Source of the DNA: Lachnospiraceae bacterium
Lineage (GTDB): Bacteria; Bacillota; Clostridia; Lachnospirales; Lachnospiraceae
DNA: 64,000 bases
Reading direction: 5' to 3'
Assembly (NCBI GenBank): GCA_015056885.1
Contig: SVFL01000001.1
Span: 1-64,000, forward strand
The notes under the pieces are model-generated. The model was not told the origin of the DNA and ran no database searches. It saw nothing but the letters and a program-made list of their open reading frames with translations. The translations under genes were made by a program, and so were the position numbers. Shown in pieces: positions 36,553-45,434 of the stretch (positions are counted from its first letter, which is position 1; the number at the start of each line of letters is the position of its first letter).

Positions 36553-37251
36553 ATGAGCATTCTTGGAAAGTTTGTTACATTTGTTGCATCGGATGCTATT
36601 GTAAGGGCTATAGATGTGCCAATAAAGGCATTGGATAAGGTAAACAAAAAAATGGAAGAGAAAGAATCTGAAAAACGTCAGAAATTATTTGAGTGTGCAC
36701 CAGGGGAGAAAGTGCTACTAATTAATCAAGAGACGTTTACATGGAGAGATAAATTTAATATTTATGATAGTGAAGAAAAAGTGAGATTTTCTGTAAAAGG
36801 TGATTTCCTTTCTGTAAAACATCGTGTACATATTTATGATGAAAATGGAAAGGAAGTAGGGTGTGTTAAAGAAAAGTTATTATCTTTAAGACCATCAGCA
36901 TTAGTTGAATCGCATCCGATAGATTTTGATTTAGAAATTAATGGTACAAAAGTAGCAAAAATGAGATCTAAGTGGTCTTTTGGAAAAAAGAAATATCTAT
37001 TGAATAATGGATGGAATATAGAAGGAAATATTGTAGGATGGAAATATAAAATTACTTCTCAAGAGAAGTCGATTGCGACCATTTCATATGCTCCCTTATA
37101 TTGGGGAGATACATATGTAGTCACATTCCCGGAAAATGAAAATGAACTCCTTATTTTAATGATAGTGTTAGCTATAGATATTGCAAATGCCCCTAAAAAA
37201 ATAGAGGATTTGAAAGATACAATTCATCATAAAACACATTATTGGTTATGA
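36553..37251 (+). CDS. LURP-one-related (tubby-like fold) protein
   Basis: 232 residues from the ATG at 36553, seven bases after GGGGAGG; the longer frame has no ribosome site. From about residue 45 it alternates strands in the LURP-one manner: FTWRDKFNIYDSEEKVRFSV, KHRVHIYDENGKEVG, then a KYLLNNGWNIEG repeat and a C-terminal hydrophobic helix (LLILMIVLAIDIANA). These beta-barrel proteins may bind membranes or phospholipids; bacterial roles are mostly unknown. It is a lone gene with its own promoter. Confidence 0.72.
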   Translation: MSILGKFVTFVASDAIVRAIDVPIKALDKVNKKMEEKESEKRQKLFECAPGEKVLLINQETFTWRDKFNIYDSEEKVRFSVKGDFLSVKHRVHIYDENGKEVGCVKEKLLSLRPSALVESHPIDFDLEINGTKVAKMRSKWSFGKKKYLLNNGWNIEGNIVGWKYKITSQEKSIATISYAPLYWGDTYVVTFPENENELLILMIVLAIDIANAPKKIEDLKDTIHHKTHYWL

Positions 37252-37369
37252 AATTTGTGTTTTACATAGAAAGGCTCTAGCGCTTTTGTGGGCCGGAAAT
37301 TGTTATATTGTAAAGTCATTTATTCAAGGCACATGGTGAACTTTTTAAAAGTGGCGTGGGAGTGTTTTT

Positions 37370-37398
37370 TTGACATTCATATCATGGTATAGTACAAT
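37370..37398 (+). promoter_or_regulatory. Sigma-A promoter of PH/zinc-ribbon gene
   Basis: TTGACA (37370-37375), 17 bases, TACAAT (37393-37398), followed by GGAGGGG and the ATG at 37425. Confidence 0.82.
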
Positions 37399-37424
37399 TA
37401 AGAAAATATTTTGGAGGGGTATGT

Positions 37425-37988
37425 ATGGGTAAGTTAGATTTAGAAGCAAATGAGTGTGTCATCATAAAAAACGATAGGGTGCTGCATGGTGGTATTATGG
37501 CTAATTATACAGATGAACTTATTCTTACAAATCTCAATATCATATATATGAAAAAAGGAATTTTTGGAGGTACAAAAAAGGTATTAAGATTTCCTGTAAA
37601 CCAAATTAAAATATACAATGGCCAAGCACAAGCACTCTTGGGCAAACAAAAAAATGGAAATCCATGTTTGGAGATCTATTTTTCTGATGGTGAAGAGAAG
37701 TTTGGATTTGAAAAGAAGTCAGAAGTATCAAAATGGATAAAGGAAATAAATAGGTTATTGTTGGGTGAGGAAGCGAATGCTACAACAGGACAGTTTGCAA
37801 TTCCGGGAGCTGAAATTTTGGCAGAGACATTAAAGGATACGGCGAATGTATTTATGGGGGTGTTAGGAATAAAGCCTAAAGAGCCTGAAATGGTTTCAAT
37901 AACTTGTCCTTCGTGTGGGGCATCGATCTCTGGACAGAAGGGAAAAACTATTTGTTGTAACTATTGCAATACATATAATTCGATGTAG
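37425..37988 (+). CDS. PH-like domain protein with C-terminal zinc ribbon
   Basis: 187 residues. The N-terminal ~110 show a bacterial PH-like fold (LILTNLNIIYMKKGIFGGTKK, then FPVNQIKIYNG and a closing helix SEVSKWIKEINRLL). The end is a zinc ribbon, CPSCGAS...CCNYCN. It has a strong promoter and terminator and is a single-gene unit. PH-like domains bind lipids or proteins; the function is unknown. Confidence 0.72.
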   Translation: MGKLDLEANECVIIKNDRVLHGGIMANYTDELILTNLNIIYMKKGIFGGTKKVLRFPVNQIKIYNGQAQALLGKQKNGNPCLEIYFSDGEEKFGFEKKSEVSKWIKEINRLLLGEEANATTGQFAIPGAEILAETLKDTANVFMGVLGIKPKEPEMVSITCPSCGASISGQKGKTICCNYCNTYNSM

Positions 37989-38036
37989 GATAAGTGGAGA
38001 AGAATGTAACTTTTGCTTTTGGAGTAGAAGTCGAAG

Positions 38037-38072
38037 CGGTAGACCTAGAAGGTTTGCCGTTTTGTTTTTTAT
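38037..38072 (+). terminator. Terminator after PH/zinc-ribbon gene
   Basis: CGGTAGACCT and AGGTTTGCCG form a 10-bp stem with two G-U pairs and a 3-base loop, followed by TTTTGTTTTTT. Confidence 0.82.
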
Positions 38073-38129
38073 AGAAAAAACTAAATTATAGTGTGGATTA
38101 AATCAAGAGCAGGAAGGATGTAGATATAT

Positions 38130-38306
38130 CTATCTTACATCAGCATCTGATTTCTCATATATGTATTTTTCCATTCTGTTGCGTGCTGCTAATGGATTTT
38201 GGTATGTATATATTTTTATCTCCCGTACTTGCCAAGTGCCATTTGACATTTCTTCAATTTCCATTTTTAGTTCATACGGATCTTCATATAATATTGGGCT
38301 TGACAT
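38130..38306 (-). CDS. Small 58-residue orphan protein
   Basis: ATG at 38306 preceded by AAAGGAGG, stop at 38130. A charged alpha/beta protein (ELKMEIEEM, TWQVREIKIYTY, ARNRMEKYIYEK) with no family I recognise. It is the last of five minus-strand genes in the island. The good ribosome site and balanced composition support translation. Confidence 0.65.
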   Translation of the reverse strand: MSSPILYEDPYELKMEIEEMSNGTWQVREIKIYTYQNPLAARNRMEKYIYEKSDADVR

Positions 38307-38385
38307 ATATATGCCTCCTTTCTTTTTTTAAATCTACAAATAGCTACAAAATATAGCCCTGTGAAACCATCATAAACAAATCTCT

Positions 38386-38709
38386 TCAATGATTGGTCCC
38401 AAACCGCTTCTTACACATATTCTCATGATATTCGAGTGTACAATATAGTTTCCCATGCTCCGTAAAAATGTAGGCTAATTGATTGGTTTTCACAAGGCTT
38501 TCCATTAGTCCTTCGGTTTCTTCTAACGTAAGGTAATCTAGCATACCATAATATGTCTGCTCACGGAAGTGCGGTGCAATGATAGCATCTTCTTTCCCTA
38601 CTAAAATATTTCTAATCGTTCGAACATAGGCATAACCGGAAAATTTTTCTCTTGTTTCTTCTAAATCTCTCACCATTTTTATTAATAATACACTGATTGC
38701 TTTATCCAT
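38386..38709 (-). CDS. RQC-like winged-helix protein
   Basis: 107 residues; GAGGT lies five bases before the ATG. The pattern YVRTIRNILVGKEDAI, YYGMLDYLTLEE, then ESLVKTNQLAYIF and KLYCTLEYHE resembles the RQC domain of RecQ helicases and the small 'RQC-minor' DNA-binding proteins. A role in recognising DNA structure is plausible. The assignment rests on pattern memory only. Confidence 0.5.
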   Translation of the reverse strand: MDKAISVLLIKMVRDLEETREKFSGYAYVRTIRNILVGKEDAIIAPHFREQTYYGMLDYLTLEETEGLMESLVKTNQLAYIFTEHGKLYCTLEYHENMCKKRFGTNH

Positions 38710-38775
38710 TTTTACCTCTTTTGCACTTGGCTTATAGTTGTATACTAGTGAATTGGGTACAATACATATTTTGTA

Positions 38776-39024
38776 TTAGAAATCATAATCATCTGGATCT
38801 AGCTCTGCATCTTCTAGAATCTCTTGTCTTTCCTTTGCATCCATCATCAAGAGTTCTTCATAATCAAGTCCAGCCTCCTCAAGATTATCGAAGTCCTCTT
38901 CATCGTCATTTTCTTCATCCTTGGTCATCTCTTCAAAAGCCATAAAATCCATTGCTCTTTCCATTGGATCTAATTCACCATCATGGTCTAAATCAAATAA
39001 ATCTCCCCAAAATCCGCTGTCCAT
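38776..39024 (-). CDS. Small acidic EF-hand-like protein
   Basis: 82 residues from the ATG at 39024, nine bases after GGGAGG; the longer frame upstream lacks a ribosome site. FDLDHDGELDPMERAM near residue 8 matches a calcium-binding EF-hand loop (D-x-D-x-D-G). The rest is extremely acidic (ENDDEEDFDNLEE) and ends DPDDYDF. Calcium binding or mimicry of nucleic acid are possible; I recognise no named family. Confidence 0.62.
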   Translation of the reverse strand: MDSGFWGDLFDLDHDGELDPMERAMDFMAFEEMTKDEENDDEEDFDNLEEAGLDYEELLMMDAKERQEILEDAELDPDDYDF

Positions 39025-39176
39025 TATTACGTCCCTCCCTACTAAATCTTTTTGTAAGAAACGTGCACATTCTCTTTCTTTTCGTCTCCTTAACATATTA
39101 TCACTTTCGGATTTTATTTTCCGCATAAACTTATTTTTTGTAAAAATTATCACGGTTGGATATGTCGTGATCCTAT

Positions 39177-39482
39177 TTATGGTCCGTCACTAATATCATC
39201 TTGTAGCACCCACTCCCAATTATGCTCTTTCAGTAATTGTAATAATTCTTCGAGTGTTTTGCGTCCTAGCCATTTTCCATCACACAATACGCACCTTTTT
39301 TTCTTTTCGTAATATGCTAAAAAATCATTCAAAGTTGATATTCCGCAATGTCTAAAGCCATAAATGGCTGAACGAGACATGCCCATTTCTTTAAATGACA
39401 TATTTAAAATTTGTTCACGCTCAAAATTGACATTTACGGTTGTTGTTTGTAGCGGCTCTATTTTTTCTGCTTTTCGACTCAT
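39177..39482 (-). CDS. RNA-polymerase alpha-CTD-like small protein
   Basis: 101 residues. From about residue 25, ILNMSFKEMGMSRSAIYGF, CGISTLNDFLAYY and LGRKTLEELLQLLKEH follow the helix-hairpin-helix pattern of the RNA polymerase alpha C-terminal domain. Two cysteines (CVLC) lie in the middle. Such proteins may bind DNA or regulate transcription. GGAGG is 13 bases upstream, a rather long spacing. Confidence 0.55.
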   Translation of the reverse strand: MSRKAEKIEPLQTTTVNVNFEREQILNMSFKEMGMSRSAIYGFRHCGISTLNDFLAYYEKKKRCVLCDGKWLGRKTLEELLQLLKEHNWEWVLQDDISDGP

Positions 39483-39653
39483 AAAGCTATCCCAACCTCC
39501 ATTGTAAGTTTCCGAAATGCTATTAATAAATCGTTGGATTAACTGTTTGCGGAAATCTCGGTACTAGTAAAAAGGTATGAATTACCCAAATTAGATCACA
39601 TGCTCCCTACGGATTCTTTTTCTTATGCTATAAGCAATGTTTGCAAAGGATAA

Positions 39654-40328
39654 TTAACTCTCAACAACTAAAAAAGGAACAATTATTTGTTTAAATTGAT
39701 TTAAAAGTAGTTGATATAAACCTTCAGTTTCAGCCTGTTGTAATTCGGGGCAATCGCCATCCTCCTCACAGTAATATGTCTCAAGTGTATATGTAAGCTC
39801 TGTATCATAGAACGTCTTCAATTCGTCATATGCATTGCCTTTTAAATCGATAAACTCGATTTCCAATGCATTTATAACTTGTGCATATAAGGTATATGCC
39901 ATACTTATATTGAAAAGTGTTCCGTCCTCATTCCAAATGAAACCTGCAGTCTTTTTGAAGATTCCCATATAATTTAAAAAAGACACATAAACATTTTTTA
40001 AAGCAGTCTTTTCTCTGTCGCTTAATTCTTTGTGTTGCATTGCTGTGCTCATTCTTTTTGCCTCCTTAAGTAACAGTTCATATTTTATGTTCCATAATTT
40101 TGCTAATAGCTTGATTTTTTCAATATCGCCAGGCCCACTGACTCTCATTCTCCAACTATGAATAGTAGAGCTATCTACATAAAGATATTCGGCAACTTCG
40201 TACTCATACTCGCCTAATCGCATGCCTTTTTTTTGAGCGTAATTTCTAAATAAATCACGAAATAAACTAACATTAAAAACCATTTCCTTATCTTCAATTA
40301 CATAAATTCTTAACTGTTTACCTTTCAT
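39654..40328 (-). CDS. HTH-type regulator of the island
   Basis: 224 residues from the ATG at 40328, seven bases after AAAGGAG; the longer reading has no ribosome site. An N-terminal helix-turn-helix (FRNYAQKKGMRLGEYEYEVA then YLYVDSSTIHSWRM) is followed by a helical C-terminal part of unknown type with an acidic, cysteine-containing loop. Palindromic sites lie over its promoter, which suggests autoregulation. It diverges from the HerA-nuclease operon and is the likely regulator of it. Confidence 0.65.
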   Translation of the reverse strand: MKGKQLRIYVIEDKEMVFNVSLFRDLFRNYAQKKGMRLGEYEYEVAEYLYVDSSTIHSWRMRVSGPGDIEKIKLLAKLWNIKYELLLKEAKRMSTAMQHKELSDREKTALKNVYVSFLNYMGIFKKTAGFIWNEDGTLFNISMAYTLYAQVINALEIEFIDLKGNAYDELKTFYDTELTYTLETYYCEEDGDCPELQQAETEGLYQLLLNQFKQIIVPFLVVES

Positions 40329-40366
40329 TGAAATACTCCTTTCTTGAACATGACGCTTTGTTCTTA

Positions 40367-40432
40367 TGTATTCATGATACAATATAACTTAATTTCGGTC
40401 TAGTGAGATGGCAGTGAGAAATATGTCTCACT
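40367..40432 (-). promoter_or_regulatory. Promoter and palindromic operators of HTH gene
   Basis: On the minus strand TAGACC (40402-40397), 17 bases, TATCAT (40379-40374). TGTATTCATGATACA (40367-40381), a near-palindrome, covers the -10. AGTGAGA/TCTCACT (40413-40432) forms a second inverted repeat just upstream, with a further direct AGTGAGA copy at 40402-40408. Confidence 0.5.
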
Positions 40433-40560
40433 ATTTCTATATCTTTTTGGGTTCTATAGTATGAGTTATTAAGTGGGTATCCTGAGACGCATAGAGTTAA
40501 GATATTACCCCAACAAGGCTACAAATGGCTTGAATCCCCAATATAGGTTTGTGCGAGTTG

Positions 40561-40592
40561 TCCGCAGTACAGATATTATCCTGCGGATTTTT
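40561..40592 (+). terminator. Orphan terminator upstream of HerA operon
   Basis: TCCGCAG (40561-40567) pairs with CTGCGGA (40581-40587), followed by five T. No coding gene lies upstream on this strand. Confidence 0.65.
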
Positions 40593-40647
40593 ACATGCTT
40601 AAAAACAGAAAAAGCGAGCAAAAGCTGAGAAATGTATGACAATTGAT

Positions 40648-40676
40648 TGCGGCGAGTGATGTTATGTGATAAAATT
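40648..40676 (+). promoter_or_regulatory. Promoter of HerA-nuclease operon
   Basis: TTGCGG (40648-40653), 17 bases, TAAAAT (40671-40676). The leader to the ATG is about 110 bases. Confidence 0.62.
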
Positions 40677-40789
40677 TTATCAGAATTAAAATGCGTGGGC
40701 GCATATGTCTATATACATATAAAGACCATTTTATGGGACAAATCATCTCTTAAAATAAAAAAATAGATGATGTAGAAAGTGAGGACGTT

Positions 40790-42415
40790 ATGGTAAAGGC
40801 AGAATTAAGTTATAACCCTTATTTGATGGAAACGATAATTAAATTTAATGGACAATCTCCAAAAATAAATAGCCCGGTTGAAAAGTATCAAGAGGGCAAA
40901 TTACATCTGTGGATTGATAAGTTACCGTTCATTTTTCGAGACGAAATGAATGGATACGATTTTGAATTAGAATATTCAGGATTGCAGTCAGATTTTGAAA
41001 GTGTAAGGAGAGCTTTTGTTGAGGCAGGCGTTGGAGACGATGAAGTAAAATTCTTTTATAAAAATGAGTTGGAACCTGCTGGTATTAAAAGTGGTAGAAT
41101 TGATGATTTGCTTGTATGGTTAGACGAAAATCGAAACAGAAGATTTGATTTTGAAAGATTCATGGACAATAATAGAGAGCTGTTTGATGATCCTTATACG
41201 TACATAATTGTTCATGGTAATGGAGTAGACATAAGTTCTATCGATAAAAAAATTGCGGTTGAGTGTGTTGAAACGGTAGATGAACTTGAAAATACAGTTA
41301 TAGAATATACACCAATACTATTTTATATTGACTCGGAGATAAATTTCCGCGAAAATCTGAAGACTTTATTGTGTCGAGAAGATGTTAATGAAAGTCAGAT
41401 ATTCTTCTATATTCACCCGATGTTGAATCGGACTCAGATTGAACGTGTTATAAAAGATCTTGGTGTGAATAAACCGCAAGTAGTATTGTCGGTTGCGGAT
41501 GAAAAAATTATGGAGTATTTTGATATTTATCCTATATCTGATTATATAAAAAATACAATAAGTGTATTGAGAGAATATGTTCAGGAATTAGAAATTGTTC
41601 TTAATGACGAGAATGAAAAGAGCATTGTCATTAATGCAGGGATTCATGAAAAAATTGATATATTGGAAGATGAAATTCGTAGATTGAAACATGCAGATGA
41701 ATTGATATGTCAGCGTGATAATATTGGAACACCAGAAGGTGTAACAAGTGCAGTAAATTCATTTAAAGAGAAAATAGAGAAATGGAGACGAAAGAAAACC
41801 AAGACTACAAGACAGGATGAAGCTCATCAAATGGCAGTAGAATTTGATAATGAATTGAAAAAGTATTTTGCAGCTTTTTTATCCGACATAGAAAATGTTT
41901 TTATGATGGAAATTGCAAATATTTCTTCTAAATATGAGCAATGGTATAGTGATACGCAGGTGGATGGTGAATTTAAAGCGGATATTTCTTGTGAGATGAG
42001 CGAAAAAAGTTTTTATTCGCCAGCCTTAGCTGATGAATTCATGAGTTTGAAAGAGGAAAAGTATGTAATGCCAAAAGAGGATTTTTTTGGAGCTATTTTT
42101 TCGAGTGGCGAAAAGAAAGCTCAGGAACCAGTGTTAGAGACAACTTATTATTATGAGGCATGGAGAGGTAAAGCATTAGAGGTACACCTAGCAATATTGC
42201 AAAGCGCCGTCGACAGTAAATTTGAGAGTATCAAGAAATACTATGATGAATTGGCTGTTGTATATCATGACAAGTTGGAAAGCTTAATTATGGGTAAAAG
42301 TGTAGAAAAAGACCAGACAATAGCTCAGTTATCTGATGATGAACGGCAATTACAGTTAGATAATGACTGGCTTGCATCTTTAAAGGAAAAGATTGAGTTG
42401 ATAGAAAGGGGATAA
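40790..42415 (+). CDS. 541-residue protein, first gene of HerA-nuclease operon
   Basis: I do not recognise the family. The N-terminal ~270 residues look globular alpha/beta, with strands such as TYIIVHG, PILFYID and QIFFYIHP. From about 280 it is mostly helical with coiled-coil stretches (IHEKIDILEDEIRRLK) and a basic segment KWRRKKTKTTRQ; the C-terminus is helical too. No P-loop, HExH or nuclease motif is seen. The stop is four bases before the HerA-type ATPase, whose ribosome site lies inside this gene's end, so the two are co-produced. It may be a sensor or scaffold subunit. Confidence 0.7.
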   Translation: MVKAELSYNPYLMETIIKFNGQSPKINSPVEKYQEGKLHLWIDKLPFIFRDEMNGYDFELEYSGLQSDFESVRRAFVEAGVGDDEVKFFYKNELEPAGIKSGRIDDLLVWLDENRNRRFDFERFMDNNRELFDDPYTYIIVHGNGVDISSIDKKIAVECVETVDELENTVIEYTPILFYIDSEINFRENLKTLLCREDVNESQIFFYIHPMLNRTQIERVIKDLGVNKPQVVLSVADEKIMEYFDIYPISDYIKNTISVLREYVQELEIVLNDENEKSIVINAGIHEKIDILEDEIRRLKHADELICQRDNIGTPEGVTSAVNSFKEKIEKWRRKKTKTTRQDEAHQMAVEFDNELKKYFAAFLSDIENVFMMEIANISSKYEQWYSDTQVDGEFKADISCEMSEKSFYSPALADEFMSLKEEKYVMPKEDFFGAIFSSGEKKAQEPVLETTYYYEAWRGKALEVHLAILQSAVDSKFESIKKYYDELAVVYHDKLESLIMGKSVEKDQTIAQLSDDERQLQLDNDWLASLKEKIELIERG

Positions 42416-42419
42416 TCTT

Positions 42420-45400
42420 ATGAATGAAGTGGCTGTAATTGAAGAAACAGGGGAAATAACAGAGATTTCGTTAGAAAATAGACTGGAAATAATTGATGAG
42501 TGTATTAGAAAAAAGTATTTATCCAGATTATCCGAGATGCCGATTGCGCCGATTGCTGATTTGCCTGATTTAGAAGAAGATTTGATAAATAATGTTAGAA
42601 TGTACAAAATAACAGAAATGGTATACCAGAAGGGTGAATCGGTAACAGACAAGTTTACAACGGTATTTAATACGTTATCAACATATAATGCATCTGTGTT
42701 CATTATCATAGATTCGGATGGAAAAGAAACTAACTTTTATTTGGGTGTAAGAAATAATGAACCTAATGATTCTGTATCAAAGCGTTCAATGGTTACGCTG
42801 GGAGATACACTAAAACACACTTTGATTGGACATTTTCCGGGTGTAAAAATTGAAAATGAAGATAGAAGAGCTATTGCAGCGCTTTCCAATAAGATAAGAA
42901 GGCAGAATAATGTTGCAACAGTAAGTGTTGTAGGAAATGGGAAAAATGATAAGGATGCAAATGAGCAATTTGTACAAGGGTTAGAGAAACTAGCTTTGGC
43001 AATGTACGGTCGTCAGTATACAGGAATCATTCTTGCTGAAAATCAGTCACCACAAATGGTGCAGGTTATGAGAAAGAATTATCAGGATATTTATACAAAG
43101 CTGTCTCCGTTTCAGAAGGTGCAATTTACTGAAAATGTGTCTGAGTCTTCATCAAGAGCAAAGTCTTTTACAGAGATGAGTGGTAAACAGAAGGCGGCAA
43201 TGATTGGTGGTGCAGCAGTAACATTGACAGGTGTTATTGCGGGTGCTGTAATTGGAGCTCCTGTGGCGGGAGTGGGTTTGGCGGCAGGTTCAATGCTAGG
43301 TGGACAAATTGCTGGACAATTAAATGGTTTTATCAATTCCCTTGCTCCAAATGAACAGGCCAGTAAATCAGATTCAGTATCAACATCATCTACAGTGGAA
43401 AATAAAACAATTACAGATATGTTGATGCTTATTGACGAAAATCTTAAAAGAACAGATGAGTTTGATAGCTATGGCATGTGGAATGTATCGGGGTATTTTG
43501 TGTCAGATGATATGTCCGCAGCTGAAATTGCAGCAAGTAACTATCGTTCACTGATGAATGGCGAAAAGACAGGAAGAGAAGTATCGGCAATTAATTCTTG
43601 GAGAAGAAATAATCCAGAGTTATTAGGTGCCTTTGATGATTTGACAACTTATATATCAAGGTATGTTCACCCACAATTTGTGTATGGTGGAAATGTGTTG
43701 GTAAATGCAGCTACATCTGTTAGTGGTAAAGAATTGGGAATACAACTTGGATTACCAAGAGCTACAGTTCCAGGACTTCCGGTAATTCAACATGCTGAAT
43801 TTGGAAAAGAAGTTAATTCATATCAATTGTTTTCTAAAAAGAGGGAAAATAGGCCGGAGGATAGGATAACAATTGGTAGAGTATTTGATTTGGGTCAAAT
43901 TACAGAAAAAACAGTAGAGCTCGATAATAAGAGTTTAAATATGCATACATTTGTAACAGGTTCAACTGGTTCTGGTAAAAGTAATGTTGTATATCAGTTG
44001 CTTTCAGAATTGCATCAAGATGGTATCCCTTTTCTTGTGATTGAGCCTGCAAAAGGTGAGTATAAGGATGTATTTGGGAATTGGCCCGATGTAAATGTAT
44101 ATTCGACAAATCCCAAAGTTGCAGAGTTAATAAATTTGAATCCATTCAAATTTCCGGAGTCCATACATGTATTAGAGCATGTTGATGGTTTGGTTGAAAT
44201 ATTTGGAGTTTGTTGGCCGATGTATGATGCGATGCCAGCGTTTTTTAAAGATGCAATATTGAAATCGTATGAGTATGTAGGATGGGATTTAGGTTCCTCA
44301 ACATTTGAAGGAGACGAAGTAGAATATCCGGATTTTGAAGTGCTGTCTGAGCAACTCGGTAAGCTTATTGATAACTCTGATTATGCATCTGATATAAAAT
44401 CAAATTATAGGGGTGCCCTGCTTACGAGAGTAAATTCGTTGACAGTTGGATTGAATAAATTCATTTTTACTAATGAACAAACACCATATGAGCAGTTGTT
44501 TGACAAGAATTGTATTTTGGATATTAGTCGCGTGAAATCAACCGAGACAAAAGCTTTATTGATGGGCCTTGTGGTATATATTCTTAACGAGTATAGGGTT
44601 GATAAGAAAGAGGGTAATAATAATGGATTAAAGCATATTACCGTTCTTGAAGAGGCGCATAATTTGTTGAAGAACACTTCACAGAATAGTGGTTCGGAAT
44701 TAGTTGGTAAGTCTGTGGAAATGCTTACTAATACGATTGCAGAAATAAGAACATATGGAGAGGGTTTTGTAATTGTTGACCAATCTCCGTCTTCCGTAGA
44801 TATAGCAGCAATTAAAAATACGAATACTAAAATTGTACTTAGAACTCCGGAAGCAAATGACAGAGAAGCTGTAGGTAGGTCGATTGGACTTACAGAGGAT
44901 CAAGTTAACGAGATTGCTAAACTCCCTAGTGGAGTGGCTGTAGTATATCAAAATGACTGGATTAATCCCGTTCTAACTATGATAAACAAGGCAGATGTGA
45001 CTGAGAAACCGTATATAAACCAGCGACTTATGGTTATCAAGTCTGCAAAGCAGGCACGCACAGAAATTTTGTGTATGTTGCTTCAAGCATGGATTCCAAG
45101 GGAACGTATGCGAGGTGTTGCATTAAAAAATGCACTACGTTCTTTAGATTTGTCTCGTGATGTTAAGAGACAGCTGGCAGAATGCATAGATGATTATGTT
45201 TTTTGTCGTGGAACGATGATTTGGAAAGTGGAAGAGGTTTTTGTTCTTCAAAGGTTGGTTAAGTCTGTTCTTGGTATAACAAAGATAGAATTTGAACGCT
45301 GCGTGATGAATGGCGACGCGGATACTCTTAGAGAAATGGTTAGCAAAAGGACGATGGGACTTAGCGATGTTGAAATCAATGAGATATGCAATATCATAAC

Positions 45401-45434
45401 TAAGGTGGGAGGTGAAGCGGATGGAACATATTGA
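42420..45434 (+). CDS. HerA/VirB4-type ATPase with glycine-zipper insert
   Basis: 1004 residues. The N-terminal ~250 are of unknown fold. About residues 255-305 form a glycine/alanine-rich hydrophobic stretch (GVIAGAVIGAPVAGVGLAAG) able to enter membranes. The C-terminal half is a HerA/DUF87-type motor: GSTGSGKSN with K520, VIEPAKGEYK, Walker B TVLEEAHNLL (E744, E745) and a sensor FVIVDQSPSSVD. HerA motors pump DNA or, in relatives, protein. The nuclease gene overlaps its 3' end by 14 bases. AAAGGGG lies before the start. Confidence 0.85.
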   Translation: MNEVAVIEETGEITEISLENRLEIIDECIRKKYLSRLSEMPIAPIADLPDLEEDLINNVRMYKITEMVYQKGESVTDKFTTVFNTLSTYNASVFIIIDSDGKETNFYLGVRNNEPNDSVSKRSMVTLGDTLKHTLIGHFPGVKIENEDRRAIAALSNKIRRQNNVATVSVVGNGKNDKDANEQFVQGLEKLALAMYGRQYTGIILAENQSPQMVQVMRKNYQDIYTKLSPFQKVQFTENVSESSSRAKSFTEMSGKQKAAMIGGAAVTLTGVIAGAVIGAPVAGVGLAAGSMLGGQIAGQLNGFINSLAPNEQASKSDSVSTSSTVENKTITDMLMLIDENLKRTDEFDSYGMWNVSGYFVSDDMSAAEIAASNYRSLMNGEKTGREVSAINSWRRNNPELLGAFDDLTTYISRYVHPQFVYGGNVLVNAATSVSGKELGIQLGLPRATVPGLPVIQHAEFGKEVNSYQLFSKKRENRPEDRITIGRVFDLGQITEKTVELDNKSLNMHTFVTGSTGSGKSNVVYQLLSELHQDGIPFLVIEPAKGEYKDVFGNWPDVNVYSTNPKVAELINLNPFKFPESIHVLEHVDGLVEIFGVCWPMYDAMPAFFKDAILKSYEYVGWDLGSSTFEGDEVEYPDFEVLSEQLGKLIDNSDYASDIKSNYRGALLTRVNSLTVGLNKFIFTNEQTPYEQLFDKNCILDISRVKSTETKALLMGLVVYILNEYRVDKKEGNNNGLKHITVLEEAHNLLKNTSQNSGSELVGKSVEMLTNTIAEIRTYGEGFVIVDQSPSSVDIAAIKNTNTKIVLRTPEANDREAVGRSIGLTEDQVNEIAKLPSGVAVVYQNDWINPVLTMINKADVTEKPYINQRLMVIKSAKQARTEILCMLLQAWIPRERMRGVALKNALRSLDLSRDVKRQLAECIDDYVFCRGTMIWKVEEVFVLQRLVKSVLGITKIEFERCVMNGDADTLREMVSKRTMGLSDVEINEICNIITKVGGEADGTY

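Larger units (their letters stand above)
40329..40789. other. 461-base divergent regulatory region
   Basis: Between the HTH regulator and the HerA operon. It contains palindromes and a minus-strand promoter (40367-40432), an orphan plus-strand terminator (40561-40592) and the promoter of the HerA operon (40648-40676). The stretch 40433-40560 has no ORF; it could encode a small RNA ending at the terminator. Confidence 0.5.
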
